Positions 24,715-33,752 are shown, counted from the stretch's first letter. The stretch: 45,391 nt of DNA from JBMFOH01 sp049969715 [NCBI: bacterium] (GCA_049969715.1 JBMFOH010000012.1:1-45391); one strand, 5' to 3'. The notes: a model not told the origin generated them from the sequence alone. A program made the numbers and translations.

Positions 24715-26427
24715 TTACTTCTTGGGTTTAATAATATAGAATATTTTAATTCCTTGAGCTGTATGTAACGGAGAAGCTACTGGATTATCCTCGTTAGGGA
24801 ATCCTGTCCAGTAAGTTTCATTGTACTCATAGAAGTGCCAAGGACGATATTCTAGAGGGATGATCGGAATATCCTTCATAAATATCCTGTCGAGTTCTCT
24901 ATATATGGTAGCAAGCTTTGCTTCATCTGATATCTTTGCTGCACCATCTAATAGAGAGCTTACCTTCTTGTTTGAATATCTCTCAAAGTTCCAGTAAGCT
25001 ACCTGGCCAATTGGAGGTACACCTTTAATCTCCATTACTTCATAGAATCTCAGCCAAGGATGGGCAGGTGTATATCCACCCGCAGGGGTATTCATAAGAA
25101 GGTCAAAATTCCCAGTATTCCTATGATCATTCCATACAGGGGCATCAGGATACTGGGTTCTAATATCTATCCCAACCGCTCTTGCGCTCTCAGCTACTAC
25201 TTCTAGGCTTGTCATCCAGTCTGTCCAGCCGTATGGACATTCTGCTGTAAATGGTCCAAGTCTAGTTCCATCTGGCAATACATAGATACCATCTGAACCT
25301 TTCTTAGCCTTTAATTGTTTCTCTAAGATATCTACCGCCTTTTGTGGATCGTACTTCCATCCATATTTGTCTACGTCTTCTTTATTGAAATACTTCTTCT
25401 CAGGTACTCCTACAGGAATAATTAGGCTTGATTGAGCTGTTGGGGAATATCTAGACATAGCAGTCTCAGCTATCTTTGGATAGTTTATAGCATAGGCAAG
25501 GGCTCTTCTTACAAGAGGATTATCAAGTGGCTTCTTGTGAATATTTATGTATAGAGAAGGAATAGAAGCTGGTATGTGATATGGAGGGTTCTTATACCAT
25601 GTTCCAACAGGAAGCTTCTTTACCTCCCACATCTTCCAGATCTCAGGACAGAACTGCTGAGAAAAATCTACTTCTCCTCTTTCAAATGCAAGATTTCCTG
25701 CATCATTGCTCTTAAATATAGGATGCACTACATACTTAGGAGCAGGCTTACCATAGTAAGGTATGCCCCAATAATTATCATCTCTCTGTAAGACTATTTG
25801 CTCTGGAGAGTAAGACAAAAGCTTGTAAGGTCCAGACCCAACAGGTTCGGTGTTTGGATATTCTAGTAAAGCCTTTTGCCCAGTATCTATCTTACTCCAT
25901 ATATGCTGAGGAATAATAAAGATCTGTCCTAAGAAGGTTTCAACTCTTGCCTTATGTGGCTTATCTTTATTTAAAGTTATTACAACTGTGAGGTCATCCT
26001 TGGCTTTTATATCAGTAATGAAATCCCATACAGAGCTAAGGTATAGAGAATATTTCTTTCCTAACTGAAAACTATATACAACATCCTTGGCAGTAAGAGG
26101 TACCCCGTCCTGCCACTTTGCTCCCTTCCTGAGTTTTATAGTAAGGTCATAACCCTTCCAGTTATAACTTTCAGCAATAAGAGGGTCCAATTTCCCTGTG
26201 AGTAGATTGTATACAAATAAAGTCTCATAGATAAGTAGGTGCTGTCCTCTATTAGTTGGCCATGCAGGATTAGGTGCTAACGGATTAAAAGAGGTTGGCG
26301 GTCCCCACTGCATACCTGCTATATACAGAGTCTCTTCCCGTGGTAAAGTCCCTTGTGCTAAAACTACACTTCCTAGAAGGGAAAAAATTACTACTAGAAT
26401 TAATCCTCTCAATACAAATTGCTTCAT
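24715..26427 (-). CDS. ABC transporter solute-binding protein, family 5 (oligosaccharide/peptide)
   Basis: 570 residues. The signal peptide is MKQFVLRGLILVVIFSLLGS and VVLA, with cleavage before QG. The mature start, ETLYIAGMQWGPPTSFNPLAPNPAWP, resembles thermophile family-5 proteins that bind beta-glucan or other oligosaccharides. LIAESYNWKGYDLTIKLRKGAKWQDGVPLTAKDVVYSFQLGK is the general family block. It is the first gene of a complete importer (binding protein, two permeases, two ATPases), has a strong promoter and about 115 bases of leader. The ligand is uncertain; sugar is favoured over peptide by the mature N terminus. Confidence 0.88.
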   Translation of the reverse strand: MKQFVLRGLILVVIFSLLGSVVLAQGTLPREETLYIAGMQWGPPTSFNPLAPNPAWPTNRGQHLLIYETLFVYNLLTGKLDPLIAESYNWKGYDLTIKLRKGAKWQDGVPLTAKDVVYSFQLGKKYSLYLSSVWDFITDIKAKDDLTVVITLNKDKPHKARVETFLGQIFIIPQHIWSKIDTGQKALLEYPNTEPVGSGPYKLLSYSPEQIVLQRDDNYWGIPYYGKPAPKYVVHPIFKSNDAGNLAFERGEVDFSQQFCPEIWKMWEVKKLPVGTWYKNPPYHIPASIPSLYINIHKKPLDNPLVRRALAYAINYPKIAETAMSRYSPTAQSSLIIPVGVPEKKYFNKEDVDKYGWKYDPQKAVDILEKQLKAKKGSDGIYVLPDGTRLGPFTAECPYGWTDWMTSLEVVAESARAVGIDIRTQYPDAPVWNDHRNTGNFDLLMNTPAGGYTPAHPWLRFYEVMEIKGVPPIGQVAYWNFERYSNKKVSSLLDGAAKISDEAKLATIYRELDRIFMKDIPIIPLEYRPWHFYEYNETYWTGFPNEDNPVASPLHTAQGIKIFYIIKPKK

Positions 26428-26518
26428 TTTCCCACTCCTTTCTTAAAAATAAGAATTTCTATTCCAGACCTACCACTTTAGACCCTATCAAATTCCTCTT
26501 TAAAACTTAACTCTAGCC

Positions 26519-26530
26519 CATCACCTCCTT
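26519..26530 (-). other. Shine-Dalgarno followed by a two-codon open frame in the binding-protein leader
   Basis: In the leader of the 24715-26427 gene the RNA reads AAGGAGGTG and then ATG GGC TAG. The Shine-Dalgarno sequence is stronger than that of the real gene but only 2-3 bases from the ATG. It could be a minimal upstream ORF, a ribosome standby site or a chance match. Confidence 0.3.
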
Positions 26531-26551
26531 CATTCTTCAGTCTCTGCGAAA

Positions 26552-26581
26552 ATTATAACATTTTTAATAGAATAAAGTCAA
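26552..26581 (-). promoter_or_regulatory. Promoter of the Opp-type importer operon
   Basis: On the minus strand, TTGACT (26581-26576), an 18-base spacer and TATAAT (26557-26552). The leader is about 115 bases and ends with a small hairpin (26440-26455) beside the AAGGAG ribosome site. Confidence 0.8.
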
Positions 26582-26590
26582 TAAACTGTT

Positions 26591-27241
26591 TTAAACCTTC
26601 CTAGCTAAAACAAAGTATCGAGAACTCCTTAAATTATTATCCCTTATCTCCTCTAGATAGAAAAACCTTAAAAATTGAAATCCATGTAATAATCTTCTTA
26701 CTTCTTCCTCATCTACATAATAGTGAGGTATCCCTTTTTCTACCTCTGAATCCATTCTAATTATAGTATTTTCATCTATACGTTGATTCACTGGGTTATT
26801 GAAAGAGGCTCCCTTTTTAGAGTTAAAAGTTAAGAAAGCTTCTCCTCCATCCTTTAAAACCCTATATATCTCTGATATCACTTCCTTTATCCCTTCTTTA
26901 TCGGTATGATAGATTACATAAAAGGCTAAGAGGGCATCAAAATATTTCGATTCATAGGGTAAAGAATGCATATCTGCTATAGTAGTAACAATTGAAAGCC
27001 CCCTTTCTTTTATTGTCCTATTTAATCTATCAATACCGCTTTCTGATAGATCACATGCATAAACTTCGAAGCCCATCTGGGAAAGAAAGATAGAATTTCT
27101 ACCTATCCCACAGCCCAGGTCTAAAACCCTTTTTATTCCATCTTCCTTCCATCGAATAGCTACAGGGTAGAGTTCATCTGCCGGATTCATCCATCTTTTA
27201 TCATTTATTATATCCCAATTCCAAGCCTTCGAATAAACCAT
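26591..27241 (-). CDS. Class I SAM-dependent methyltransferase
   Basis: 216 residues. Motif I is VLDLGCGIGRNSIFLSQ (39-55), motif II the acidic VYACDLSESGIDRL, and motif IV LLAFYVIYHTDKEG. This is a Methyltransf_11/25-type small-molecule or protein methylase. The substrate is not recognisable. GGAGGTA lies just before the ATG. It is read from the left-facing half of the symmetric promoter at 27264-27295 and ends only 10 bases before the importer promoter's -35 box, so read-through into that operon is possible. Confidence 0.8.
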   Translation of the reverse strand: MVYSKAWNWDIINDKRWMNPADELYPVAIRWKEDGIKRVLDLGCGIGRNSIFLSQMGFEVYACDLSESGIDRLNRTIKERGLSIVTTIADMHSLPYESKYFDALLAFYVIYHTDKEGIKEVISEIYRVLKDGGEAFLTFNSKKGASFNNPVNQRIDENTIIRMDSEVEKGIPHYYVDEEEVRRLLHGFQFLRFFYLEEIRDNNLRSSRYFVLARKV

Positions 27242-27263
27242 TATCTTACCTCCTAGTTTTTTG

Positions 27264-27295
27264 TTTATTATATCCCTAATTAGAGATATAATAAA
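27264..27295. promoter_or_regulatory. Near-perfect 32-bp palindrome forming a symmetric divergent promoter
   Basis: TTTATTATATC (27264-27274) and GATATAATAAA (27285-27295) are perfect inverted arms, and the centre holds CTAATTAG, itself a palindrome. Each strand contains TTTATT, 17 bases, TATAAT. One promoter therefore faces the methyltransferase (leader about 20 bases) and one the M42 peptidase operon (leader about 80 bases). It could also bind a dimeric regulator. Confidence 0.6.
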
Positions 27296-27377
27296 TATGC
27301 CTTTGGTTATATGAATTAAAAATCCTTTGCAGATATGATAGAATTAAAAGACAAGGAAATGAATTAAGGAGGTTAAA

Positions 27378-28388
27378 GTGGAACTCATAGAGGTTTTAAA
27401 GAAACTATCTAGCTTGGATGGCCCTTCTGGATATGAAAAAGAGGTTATAGGATATATAAAGGAAGAGGCAGATAGAATTCCTAATACTAAATCTGAGATC
27501 GACAGACTAGGAAATCTTATAGTAAGAAAAGAAGGCACAGGGAAGAAGATAGCTTTATTTGCTCATTCTGACGAGATAGGATTTGTTATTACTAAAAAAG
27601 AGTATGGAAACTACTGGAGATTCTCTAGCTTTGGAGGAATCGACCCTAAGACAGTGATCTCTCAGAGAATTAGGATCTATACTAGAGACGGAGGCGTGGC
27701 TATAGGAGTAGTAGGAATGCTTGAACCTCACTTACAGACTGAAGAGACTAGAGCAAAGGTTCCATCTTTTGACTATTTATTTCTAGATATAATAGAGGGC
27801 CAAGAAAGGGTTGAGATAGGTAACATAGGAGTATTTTCTTCAGAACCGTTCTTGTTGTCAGAAAGGTATTTCACAGGAAAAGCATTGGATAATAGGGCTA
27901 GTTGTGCCACGTTGTTATATACCTTAGAACTCTTGAGTACGTTCATTCACAATATAGATCTCTACTTTGTATTTAATATAAGAGAGGAAGATGGTAGTTC
28001 TGGCGCAAGAAATATAGCTTATTCTCTAAAGCCAGACCTTGCGATAATTCTAGATGTAACACATGGAGATATAGATGTCCCTTCTCATCCTAAGATAGAA
28101 ACGGGAAAGGGACCTGCCTTAGATGTTGGTCCAGTTATAAATTATGAATACCTCGAAAGACTAAAGAAACTAGCAGAAAAAATATCGGTGAATTATCAGA
28201 TAGAACCTACAGGTGGAGTAAGTTACACTGATACGGATGCCGTACAGATTACAAGAGGAGGAATTCCAACCTTGTTAATTTCTATTCCTCTTAGATATAT
28301 GCATACCCCCTATGAGGTAGTAAATATAAAAGATATAGAAGAGACAGGTAGACTTCTTAGCTTCTTTGTTGCTAGAGGAGGTGAATAA
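27378..28388 (+). CDS. M42-family aminopeptidase (TET/FrvX type), first copy
   Basis: 336 residues. The complete M42 metal and catalytic set is visible: AHSDEIG (His63, Asp65), ALDNR (Asp171), IREED (catalytic Glu203, ligand Glu204), LDVTHGD (Asp226) and RYMHT (His309). M42 enzymes build dodecameric tetrahedral cages that trim short peptides in the cytoplasm. IREEDGSSGA departs from the usual QEEVGLRGA, hinting at altered specificity or subunit pairing. GTG 27378 follows AAGGAGG. It is the first gene of a nine-gene operon. Confidence 0.88.
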   Translation: MELIEVLKKLSSLDGPSGYEKEVIGYIKEEADRIPNTKSEIDRLGNLIVRKEGTGKKIALFAHSDEIGFVITKKEYGNYWRFSSFGGIDPKTVISQRIRIYTRDGGVAIGVVGMLEPHLQTEETRAKVPSFDYLFLDIIEGQERVEIGNIGVFSSEPFLLSERYFTGKALDNRASCATLLYTLELLSTFIHNIDLYFVFNIREEDGSSGARNIAYSLKPDLAIILDVTHGDIDVPSHPKIETGKGPALDVGPVINYEYLERLKKLAEKISVNYQIEPTGGVSYTDTDAVQITRGGIPTLLISIPLRYMHTPYEVVNIKDIEETGRLLSFFVARGGE

Positions 28389-28389
28389 T

Positions 28390-29430
28390 TTGCATCTAAA
28401 AAAACTTACAGAATTAAATGGTGTTTCTGGGTATGAAAGGAAGGTTAGAGAGTTTATAAGAGAAAGGATAAAAGACAGTGTATCTGGCTTAGAAGAGGAT
28501 GCCTTGGGAAATCTTATAGTATGGAAAAGGGGAAAGAATAAAAAACGATTGATGTTATGCGCTCATATAGATGAGGTTGGCTTTATGGTGTCAAATATAG
28601 AAGAGGATGGAAGGTTAAGTGTTATTCCAATGGGAGGTATAGACCTAAGAGCTGTTGTGGGGAAGAAAGTAGTGATAGGAGAGAAGGAGGTCCCAGGAAT
28701 TATAGGATACAAGGCTATCCACCTGCAGAAGGGAGACTGTCTTACTCCCCCATCTATTGAGAATATAAAGATAGACATAGGAGCTACTAAAAAATCGGAT
28801 GCAGAGAATAAGGTGAAGGTAGGAGACCCTGTTGCATTTTCTACTAGTTCTATAATTAATAACGAATGGATTACTGGAAAGGCATTAGATGATAGGGGTG
28901 GATGCTCCATCCTTATTGACCTAATTGAGAGTAACATAGAACCTTATTATGATACCTATTTTGTTTTTTCTGTACAGGAAGAACTGGGACTAAGAGGAGC
29001 CGGAGTGGCAGCAGAAAGAGTTGAACCAGATTTTGCCATAGTGGTCGAAACAACTACTTCTGGTGATAACCCAGAATTTCCTGTTTCTAGAAGGTCTACT
29101 GAACTTGGAAAAGGTCCTGCTATAAGTCCAGCCCATACCGGATATGTAATAGATGAAGGTTTATTTAACTGGGTACTACTTAATGCTAGGGAGATAGGTG
29201 CCCCATATCAGATTAAACGTAGAACTGTAGGGGGGACAGATGCAAGAAGAATTGCTACTACATTAAATGGAATCCCCTCAGCAGTAATATCTATACCAGC
29301 AAGATATATTCATTCTCCAGCGTCTATAATAAATCTTAAAGATTATGAAAATACCTTGAAACTTATTGCAACACTATTAACCAAGGAGGTCAAGGATGAA
29401 AGAACTTATCAGAACACTTACCCAGATTAG
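28390..29430 (+). CDS. M42-family aminopeptidase, second copy
   Basis: About 346 residues. Key sites are intact: AHIDEVG, ALDDRGG, VQEELGLRGA, VVETTTSGD (Glu in place of Asp as metal ligand, as in many FrvX-like members) and RYIHSP. The start is TTG 28390, because GGAGGTG overlapping the previous stop lies 6-7 bases upstream; upstream in-frame GTG/TTG codons would lie inside the first peptidase gene. Its stop lies inside the third copy (35-base overlap), so the three are translated together. It probably co-assembles with the other copies. Confidence 0.88.
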   Translation: MHLKKLTELNGVSGYERKVREFIRERIKDSVSGLEEDALGNLIVWKRGKNKKRLMLCAHIDEVGFMVSNIEEDGRLSVIPMGGIDLRAVVGKKVVIGEKEVPGIIGYKAIHLQKGDCLTPPSIENIKIDIGATKKSDAENKVKVGDPVAFSTSSIINNEWITGKALDDRGGCSILIDLIESNIEPYYDTYFVFSVQEELGLRGAGVAAERVEPDFAIVVETTTSGDNPEFPVSRRSTELGKGPAISPAHTGYVIDEGLFNWVLLNAREIGAPYQIKRRTVGGTDARRIATTLNGIPSAVISIPARYIHSPASIINLKDYENTLKLIATLLTKEVKDERTYQNTYPD

Positions 29431-30403
29431 CTCTCCCAGTGGAAGAGAATCAAACATAAGAGAAATGATTTTTAGAGAGGTAAAAGACTTTATTGATGGG
29501 TATGAGGTAGATAGGTTAGGCAACCTTATAGTATGGAAGAAAGGGAAGAGTAGTCAGAAGCTTCTATTAGAAGCACATATGGACGAGATAGGAGTTATAG
29601 CTACATATATTGATGAGAACGGATTTATAAGAATAGAGCCTGTAGGCGGGGTATCCCCTTATAATCTTATGGGGAGTAGAATTCTCTTTCAAAATATAGA
29701 GGGAGTAGTTGGAATAGAAGGGGAAACTACCGAGGATACGCAGAAGAATATAAAAGAGCTTAATTTTGATAAGATATTTGTAGATATAGGGGCAAAGAAT
29801 AGAGAAGAGGCTGAAAAATTAGTACCGATTGGCTCTTTTGGGGTATATTCTGCTGGTTTTACAGACCTAGGAGAAAGAGTTGTTTCAAAATCAATGGATG
29901 ACCGTATAGGATGTGTTGTCCTTATAGAAACCTTAAAGAAGGTAAATCCTTATCATAATGTTTATGGAGCGTTCTCCGTACAGGAAGAGATGGGATTAGT
30001 AGGGGCAAGTGTGGTAGCTTTTAATATAGACCCAGATGTTGCTATAGCAATAGATGTAACAGCTTGGTCGGATACCCCTAAGGGACCAAAAAGGATGTCA
30101 CTAGAATTAGGAAAAGGACCCTGTATAAAGGTTAAGGATAGCGCCTCCATAAGTGATAGAAAAGTAGTAGAGAGATTAAAGGAGGTTGCGGAAAAAGAAG
30201 GAATTCCTTATCAAATAGAGATACTTCTCCGTGGTGGAACCGACGCTGCAGCTCTTCAAAGGACAGGTTCAGGAATTGTAAGCGGGACACTATCTATACC
30301 TTGTAGATATGTCCACTCCCCCCATGAGATGATTGACATAAGAGATGCTGAAAATGCGGTAAGACTCTTACAATCCCTAGCTGAAGAGCCTAAGGCTCTA
30401 TAG
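29396..30403 (+). CDS. M42-family aminopeptidase, third copy
   Basis: 335 residues, with AHMDEIG, SMDDRIG, VQEEMGLVGA, IDVTAWSD and RYVHSP giving a full active site. AAGGAGGT precedes the ATG within the end of copy two. The three copies are clearly diverged, not recent duplicates; their specificity loops differ. A small hairpin (30385-30399) lies at the end of the gene. M42 paralogues in other hyperthermophiles differ in preference (acidic, hydrophobic or basic residues), and mixed cages are known in Pyrococcus. Confidence 0.88.
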   Translation: MKELIRTLTQISSPSGRESNIREMIFREVKDFIDGYEVDRLGNLIVWKKGKSSQKLLLEAHMDEIGVIATYIDENGFIRIEPVGGVSPYNLMGSRILFQNIEGVVGIEGETTEDTQKNIKELNFDKIFVDIGAKNREEAEKLVPIGSFGVYSAGFTDLGERVVSKSMDDRIGCVVLIETLKKVNPYHNVYGAFSVQEEMGLVGASVVAFNIDPDVAIAIDVTAWSDTPKGPKRMSLELGKGPCIKVKDSASISDRKVVERLKEVAEKEGIPYQIEILLRGGTDAAALQRTGSGIVSGTLSIPCRYVHSPHEMIDIRDAENAVRLLQSLAEEPKAL

Positions 30404-30416
30404 CATGAGGAATGCC

Positions 30417-31256
30417 ATGGTATCTAATGAGATTGTAGAACATATAGAGAAGATGGCATTGAAGATACGTCTTGATATACTTGAGATGATTGGAATAGGT
30501 AAGGTAGGACACCTTGGTGGTTCTAGTTCCTGCGCAGATATAGTAGCTACCCTATATTTTTACAAGATGAAATTTGATCCTAATAATTTAAAATGGGAAT
30601 ATAGGGATAGATTCCTTCTGAGTAAGGGCCATGCTGCACTTGCCCAGTATGCAGCACTAGCAGAATTAGGAATAATACCTAGAGAAGAGCTTAAAAAGTT
30701 GAAAACCTTAGGAGCTATGCTTCAGGGACATCCAGATATGAGGAAGACCCCGGGGATAGAAGCTAATACAGGATCTTTAGGACAGGGACTTTCGATAGCT
30801 GTAGGAATGGCTCTTGGCCTTAAGCTTGATAGAAAAGAGAGCAAGGTATATGTAATAGTAGGCGATGGAGAGCTTGCTGAAGGACAGATATGGGAGGCTG
30901 TTATGGCTGCCTCTAATTATAAATTAGATAACCTTATAGCGTTCATAGATAATAATGGATTACAGGCAACTGGTCCTATAAAGGATAGATTCAATATCTA
31001 TCCTATTGTTCCAAAGTGGGAGGCATTTGGATGGTATGTAAAAGAAATAGATGGGCATAATATAAGAGAAATAATAGAGGCGTTAGAGGATATAGATAAT
31101 ATCAGAGAAAAACCCAAAGTTATTATTGCTAAGACAGTAAAAGGGAAAGGATTTTCTTTTGCAGAAAATAATCCTGCATTCCACAATGGGGCTTTAACTG
31201 AAGAGCAATTTCTCCAGGCGAAAAAAGAGCTAAAAGCTCTTCTCATATCGAGGTGA
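30417..31256 (+). CDS. Transketolase, N-terminal (ThDP-binding) subunit
   Basis: 279 residues from ATG 30417, chosen because GAGGA lies 5 bases upstream; ATG 30405 has no ribosome site. The sequence has KVGHLGGSSS, LSKGHAALAQYA and the ThDP motif GDGELAEGQIWEAVMAASNYKLDNLIAFIDNN. It is the front half of a split transketolase, whose partner overlaps its stop. Together they transfer two-carbon units in the non-oxidative pentose phosphate pathway. Split transketolases are common in thermophilic bacteria and archaea. Confidence 0.88.
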   Translation: MVSNEIVEHIEKMALKIRLDILEMIGIGKVGHLGGSSSCADIVATLYFYKMKFDPNNLKWEYRDRFLLSKGHAALAQYAALAELGIIPREELKKLKTLGAMLQGHPDMRKTPGIEANTGSLGQGLSIAVGMALGLKLDRKESKVYVIVGDGELAEGQIWEAVMAASNYKLDNLIAFIDNNGLQATGPIKDRFNIYPIVPKWEAFGWYVKEIDGHNIREIIEALEDIDNIREKPKVIIAKTVKGKGFSFAENNPAFHNGALTEEQFLQAKKELKALLISR

Positions 31257-31261
31257 AAATA

Positions 31262-32197
31262 ATGTTAGCAAGTTTAAGAGAGGCATATGGCGAAGCATTA
31301 ATAGAACTAGGGAGAGATAACAAGGATATAGTAGTATTAGATGCAGATCTCAGTAAATCTACAAGGACCTGCCTGTTTCAGGAAGCCTATCCAGAAAGAT
31401 ACTTTGAAATGAGTATAGCAGAACAGAATATGGCATCTGTTGCAGCAGGTCTATCATTAGTTGGGAAGATACCCTTTATCAATTCCTTTGCCGTCTTTGC
31501 CACTGGAAGGATATATGACCAGATAAGGCAATCAATATGTATAGCAAAGCTCAATGTAAAGATATGTGGCTCGAGTTGTGGTCTTTCTGATTTCGGAGAT
31601 GGAGCTACTCATCAATCACTTGAGGATATAGCTATAATGAGAGCGCTACCTAATATGACGATACTAGTGCCAGTAGATGCAGTAGAGACAAAAAAGATAG
31701 TTAAGGTTGCCGTTAAGTATAATGGTCCAGTTTATATAAGAATAAATAGAAACGATCTACCTTTATATACAGAGGAGGAAGGGGAGTACGAAATAGGACG
31801 TATCTATAAGATCAGGGAAGGGAATGACATAGTGATATTCGCTAATGGGATAATGGTATGGAAGGCTGTGGATGCAGCAGATATACTAGAGAAAGAAGGC
31901 GTATCAGTAAGAGTTATGAATGTAAGCACAGTAAAGCCTTTAAAGAAAGAAGAAGTTCTAAAGTACATAGAAGGAGTAAAGGGTATTATAACTGCAGAAG
32001 AGCATAATATTATAGGGGGATTAGGAAGTGCAATAACAGAAGTGTTAAGAGGCGAAAAACATCCTCCAATAGAGTTTGTAGGGATAAAAGATGTTTTTGG
32101 AACCTCTGCACTTACATATGAAGAGTTACTAGAGTACTATGGTCTAACATCAGCATCTATAGTTAGAACTGTAATGAATCTACTAAATAGAGATTAG
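31262..32197 (+). CDS. Transketolase, C-terminal (pyrimidine-binding) subunit
   Basis: About 311 residues. SLREAYGEALIELGRDN opens the Pyr domain. SIAEQNM carries the catalytic Glu, and FGDGATHQSLEDIAIMRALPNMTILVPVDAVE is a family hallmark. The last 130 residues form the C-terminal domain. The start is ATG 31262 with GAGGTG 6 bases upstream; GTG 31253 lies within that ribosome site. A DXS or pyruvate dehydrogenase half is less likely because the partner carries the transketolase-type LSKGHAA. Confidence 0.87.
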   Translation: MLASLREAYGEALIELGRDNKDIVVLDADLSKSTRTCLFQEAYPERYFEMSIAEQNMASVAAGLSLVGKIPFINSFAVFATGRIYDQIRQSICIAKLNVKICGSSCGLSDFGDGATHQSLEDIAIMRALPNMTILVPVDAVETKKIVKVAVKYNGPVYIRINRNDLPLYTEEEGEYEIGRIYKIREGNDIVIFANGIMVWKAVDAADILEKEGVSVRVMNVSTVKPLKKEEVLKYIEGVKGIITAEEHNIIGGLGSAITEVLRGEKHPPIEFVGIKDVFGTSALTYEELLEYYGLTSASIVRTVMNLLNRD

Positions 32198-32209
32198 GAG
32201 GTAAAATCT

Positions 32210-33100
32210 ATGAAGATAGGTTTTATAGGACTTGGGATAATGGGAAAGCCTATGGCTAAGAATCTTATGAAATCTGGATATAAGCTTGTGGTATATGACA
32301 TTAATAAAGAGCCAGTAAAAGAATTAGTGAGTTTAGGGGCAGAAGAAGGTTTCTCACCTAAAGATGTGGCAGAAAGGACAGACATAATAATAACAATGCT
32401 TCCAGACTCACCGCAGGTAGAAGAGGTAATTTTAGGGGAAAATGGTGTCTTAGAAGGAGCTAAAAAGGGTTCAATAATAATAGATATGAGTTCTATCAAT
32501 CCTGCTGTCTCTAGAGAAGTGGCTATAAAAGCCGAAGAGATAGGGATAGACTTTATAGATGCTCCTGTAAGTGGTGGAGAGCCAAAAGCTATAGACGGTA
32601 CTCTATCTATAATGGCAGGAGGAAAGAAAGAAGTTCTTGATAAATGTCTTGATATCTTGAGTAAGATGGGGACTTCTATAACTCATTGTGGTGATGTTGG
32701 CTCTGGTAATATAACGAAGCTAGCAAATCAGATAATAGTAGCACTCAATATAGCTGCAATGTCAGAGGCACTAGTGTTAGGCACAAAATCAGGAGTTGAT
32801 CCAGAGATAATATACAAGGCAATAAGGGGAGGACTAGCAGGGAGCACTGTTCTCGATGCTAAAGTTCCAATAGTTCTAGATAGAAACTTTAACCCTGGCT
32901 TTAAGATAGACCTTCATATAAAGGACCTAAAGAATGCGATAGAGACTGCCCATAAGGTTGGGGTTCCTTTAGTACTTACAAGTCAAATAATGGAGATATT
33001 ACAGGCATTAAAGGTTGACGGAAAAGGGCAGATGGATCACAGTGCAATCATCCAGTTTTATGAAAAGCTTGCTCATATAGAGGTAAAAAGAAAGAGATAA
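32210..33100 (+). CDS. garR: Tartronate semialdehyde reductase / 3-hydroxyisobutyrate dehydrogenase family
   Basis: 296 residues, full length for the beta-hydroxyacid dehydrogenase family. NAD site GLGIMGKPM (7-15), substrate site DAPVSGGEPKAIDGTLSIMAGG (117-138), catalytic Lys170 in GSGNITKLANQ. The match to the GarR type is best in the SGGEPKAIDGTLS block. GarR reduces tartronate semialdehyde to D-glycerate. Glycerate made here would be a substrate for the glycerate kinase at 1531, although the genes are in different operons. Other 3-hydroxyacid substrates are possible. AGGAGGT precedes the ATG. Confidence 0.83.
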   Translation: MKIGFIGLGIMGKPMAKNLMKSGYKLVVYDINKEPVKELVSLGAEEGFSPKDVAERTDIIITMLPDSPQVEEVILGENGVLEGAKKGSIIIDMSSINPAVSREVAIKAEEIGIDFIDAPVSGGEPKAIDGTLSIMAGGKKEVLDKCLDILSKMGTSITHCGDVGSGNITKLANQIIVALNIAAMSEALVLGTKSGVDPEIIYKAIRGGLAGSTVLDAKVPIVLDRNFNPGFKIDLHIKDLKNAIETAHKVGVPLVLTSQIMEILQALKVDGKGQMDHSAIIQFYEKLAHIEVKRKR

Positions 33101-33113
33101 AAGCGGGCTAAGG

Positions 33114-33752
33114 ATGATTTACTTAGAAACTCTTATAAAGCTTCTACTTGCTATAGTGTTGGGTGGCATTATTGGATGGGAAAGGGAGAGTGTAAACAAA
33201 CCTGCCGGGTTAAGGACATATACCCTAGTATGTCTAGGCTCTACACTTATAACGATCGTATCTACTAGTCTTCATGGTTCGGACCCTGGGAGGATTGCAG
33301 CTCAGATAGTTTCTAGCTTAGGCGTTTTAGGAGCAATAGTTGTATTTAGAGAAGGGCAATACACAATTCGTGGTATCACTACAGCTATAGGAATGTGGCT
33401 TATGGGTGGGGTTGGAATTGCCATAGGAGCAGGGAAGTATTTCCCTGCAGTACTTACTACTCTCTTAGCTTATGGGGTCCTTGTATTTCTAAAATCCTTG
33501 GAGGGAAAGTTGCTCGGGCATGGGACTGGTAAGATTCTCACTATAAAAGGAATAAATAGACCCGGTCTCATTGGAGATATAGGAAAGATCTTAGGGACAT
33601 ATAATGTAGACATAGTAGACATTAAACTTCAGATTACTGAAAATGTTGCTGAGATTACATTTAGAATTACTACTCCTAAAGGATTTGACCCCTCTACCAT
33701 GTTTTCTAAGATTCAAGAGATCAGAGACATTCAAATCATAGGGTGGGCATAG
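33114..33752 (+). CDS. MgtC/SapB-family membrane protein with C-terminal ACT-like domain
   Basis: 212 residues. About four membrane helices lie in the first 130, with the MgtC signature IVLGGIIGWERESVNKPAGLRTYTLVCLGSTLITIVS (17-53). A soluble tail, ILTIKGINRPGLIGDIGKILGTYNVDIVDIKLQI, resembles an ACT domain. MgtC proteins modulate magnesium-linked membrane energetics; most paralogues have no proven role. The ribosome site is weak. It is an inner-membrane protein in an otherwise cytoplasmic operon. Confidence 0.82.
   Translation: MIYLETLIKLLLAIVLGGIIGWERESVNKPAGLRTYTLVCLGSTLITIVSTSLHGSDPGRIAAQIVSSLGVLGAIVVFREGQYTIRGITTAIGMWLMGGVGIAIGAGKYFPAVLTTLLAYGVLVFLKSLEGKLLGHGTGKILTIKGINRPGLIGDIGKILGTYNVDIVDIKLQITENVAEITFRITTPKGFDPSTMFSKIQEIRDIQIIGWA

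Noticed and set aside
30385-30399. Small AGAGCC/GGCTCT hairpin at the end of the third M42 gene
   Set aside because: Six base pairs inside coding sequence with no U-run and a tightly coupled gene downstream; not a terminator.
30405-32197. Transketolase halves as a possible IolD substitute
   Set aside because: Both halves carry transketolase-specific motifs (LSKGHAA, GDGELAEGQIWEA, SIAEQNM) and not the single-chain acetolactate-synthase-like layout of IolD.
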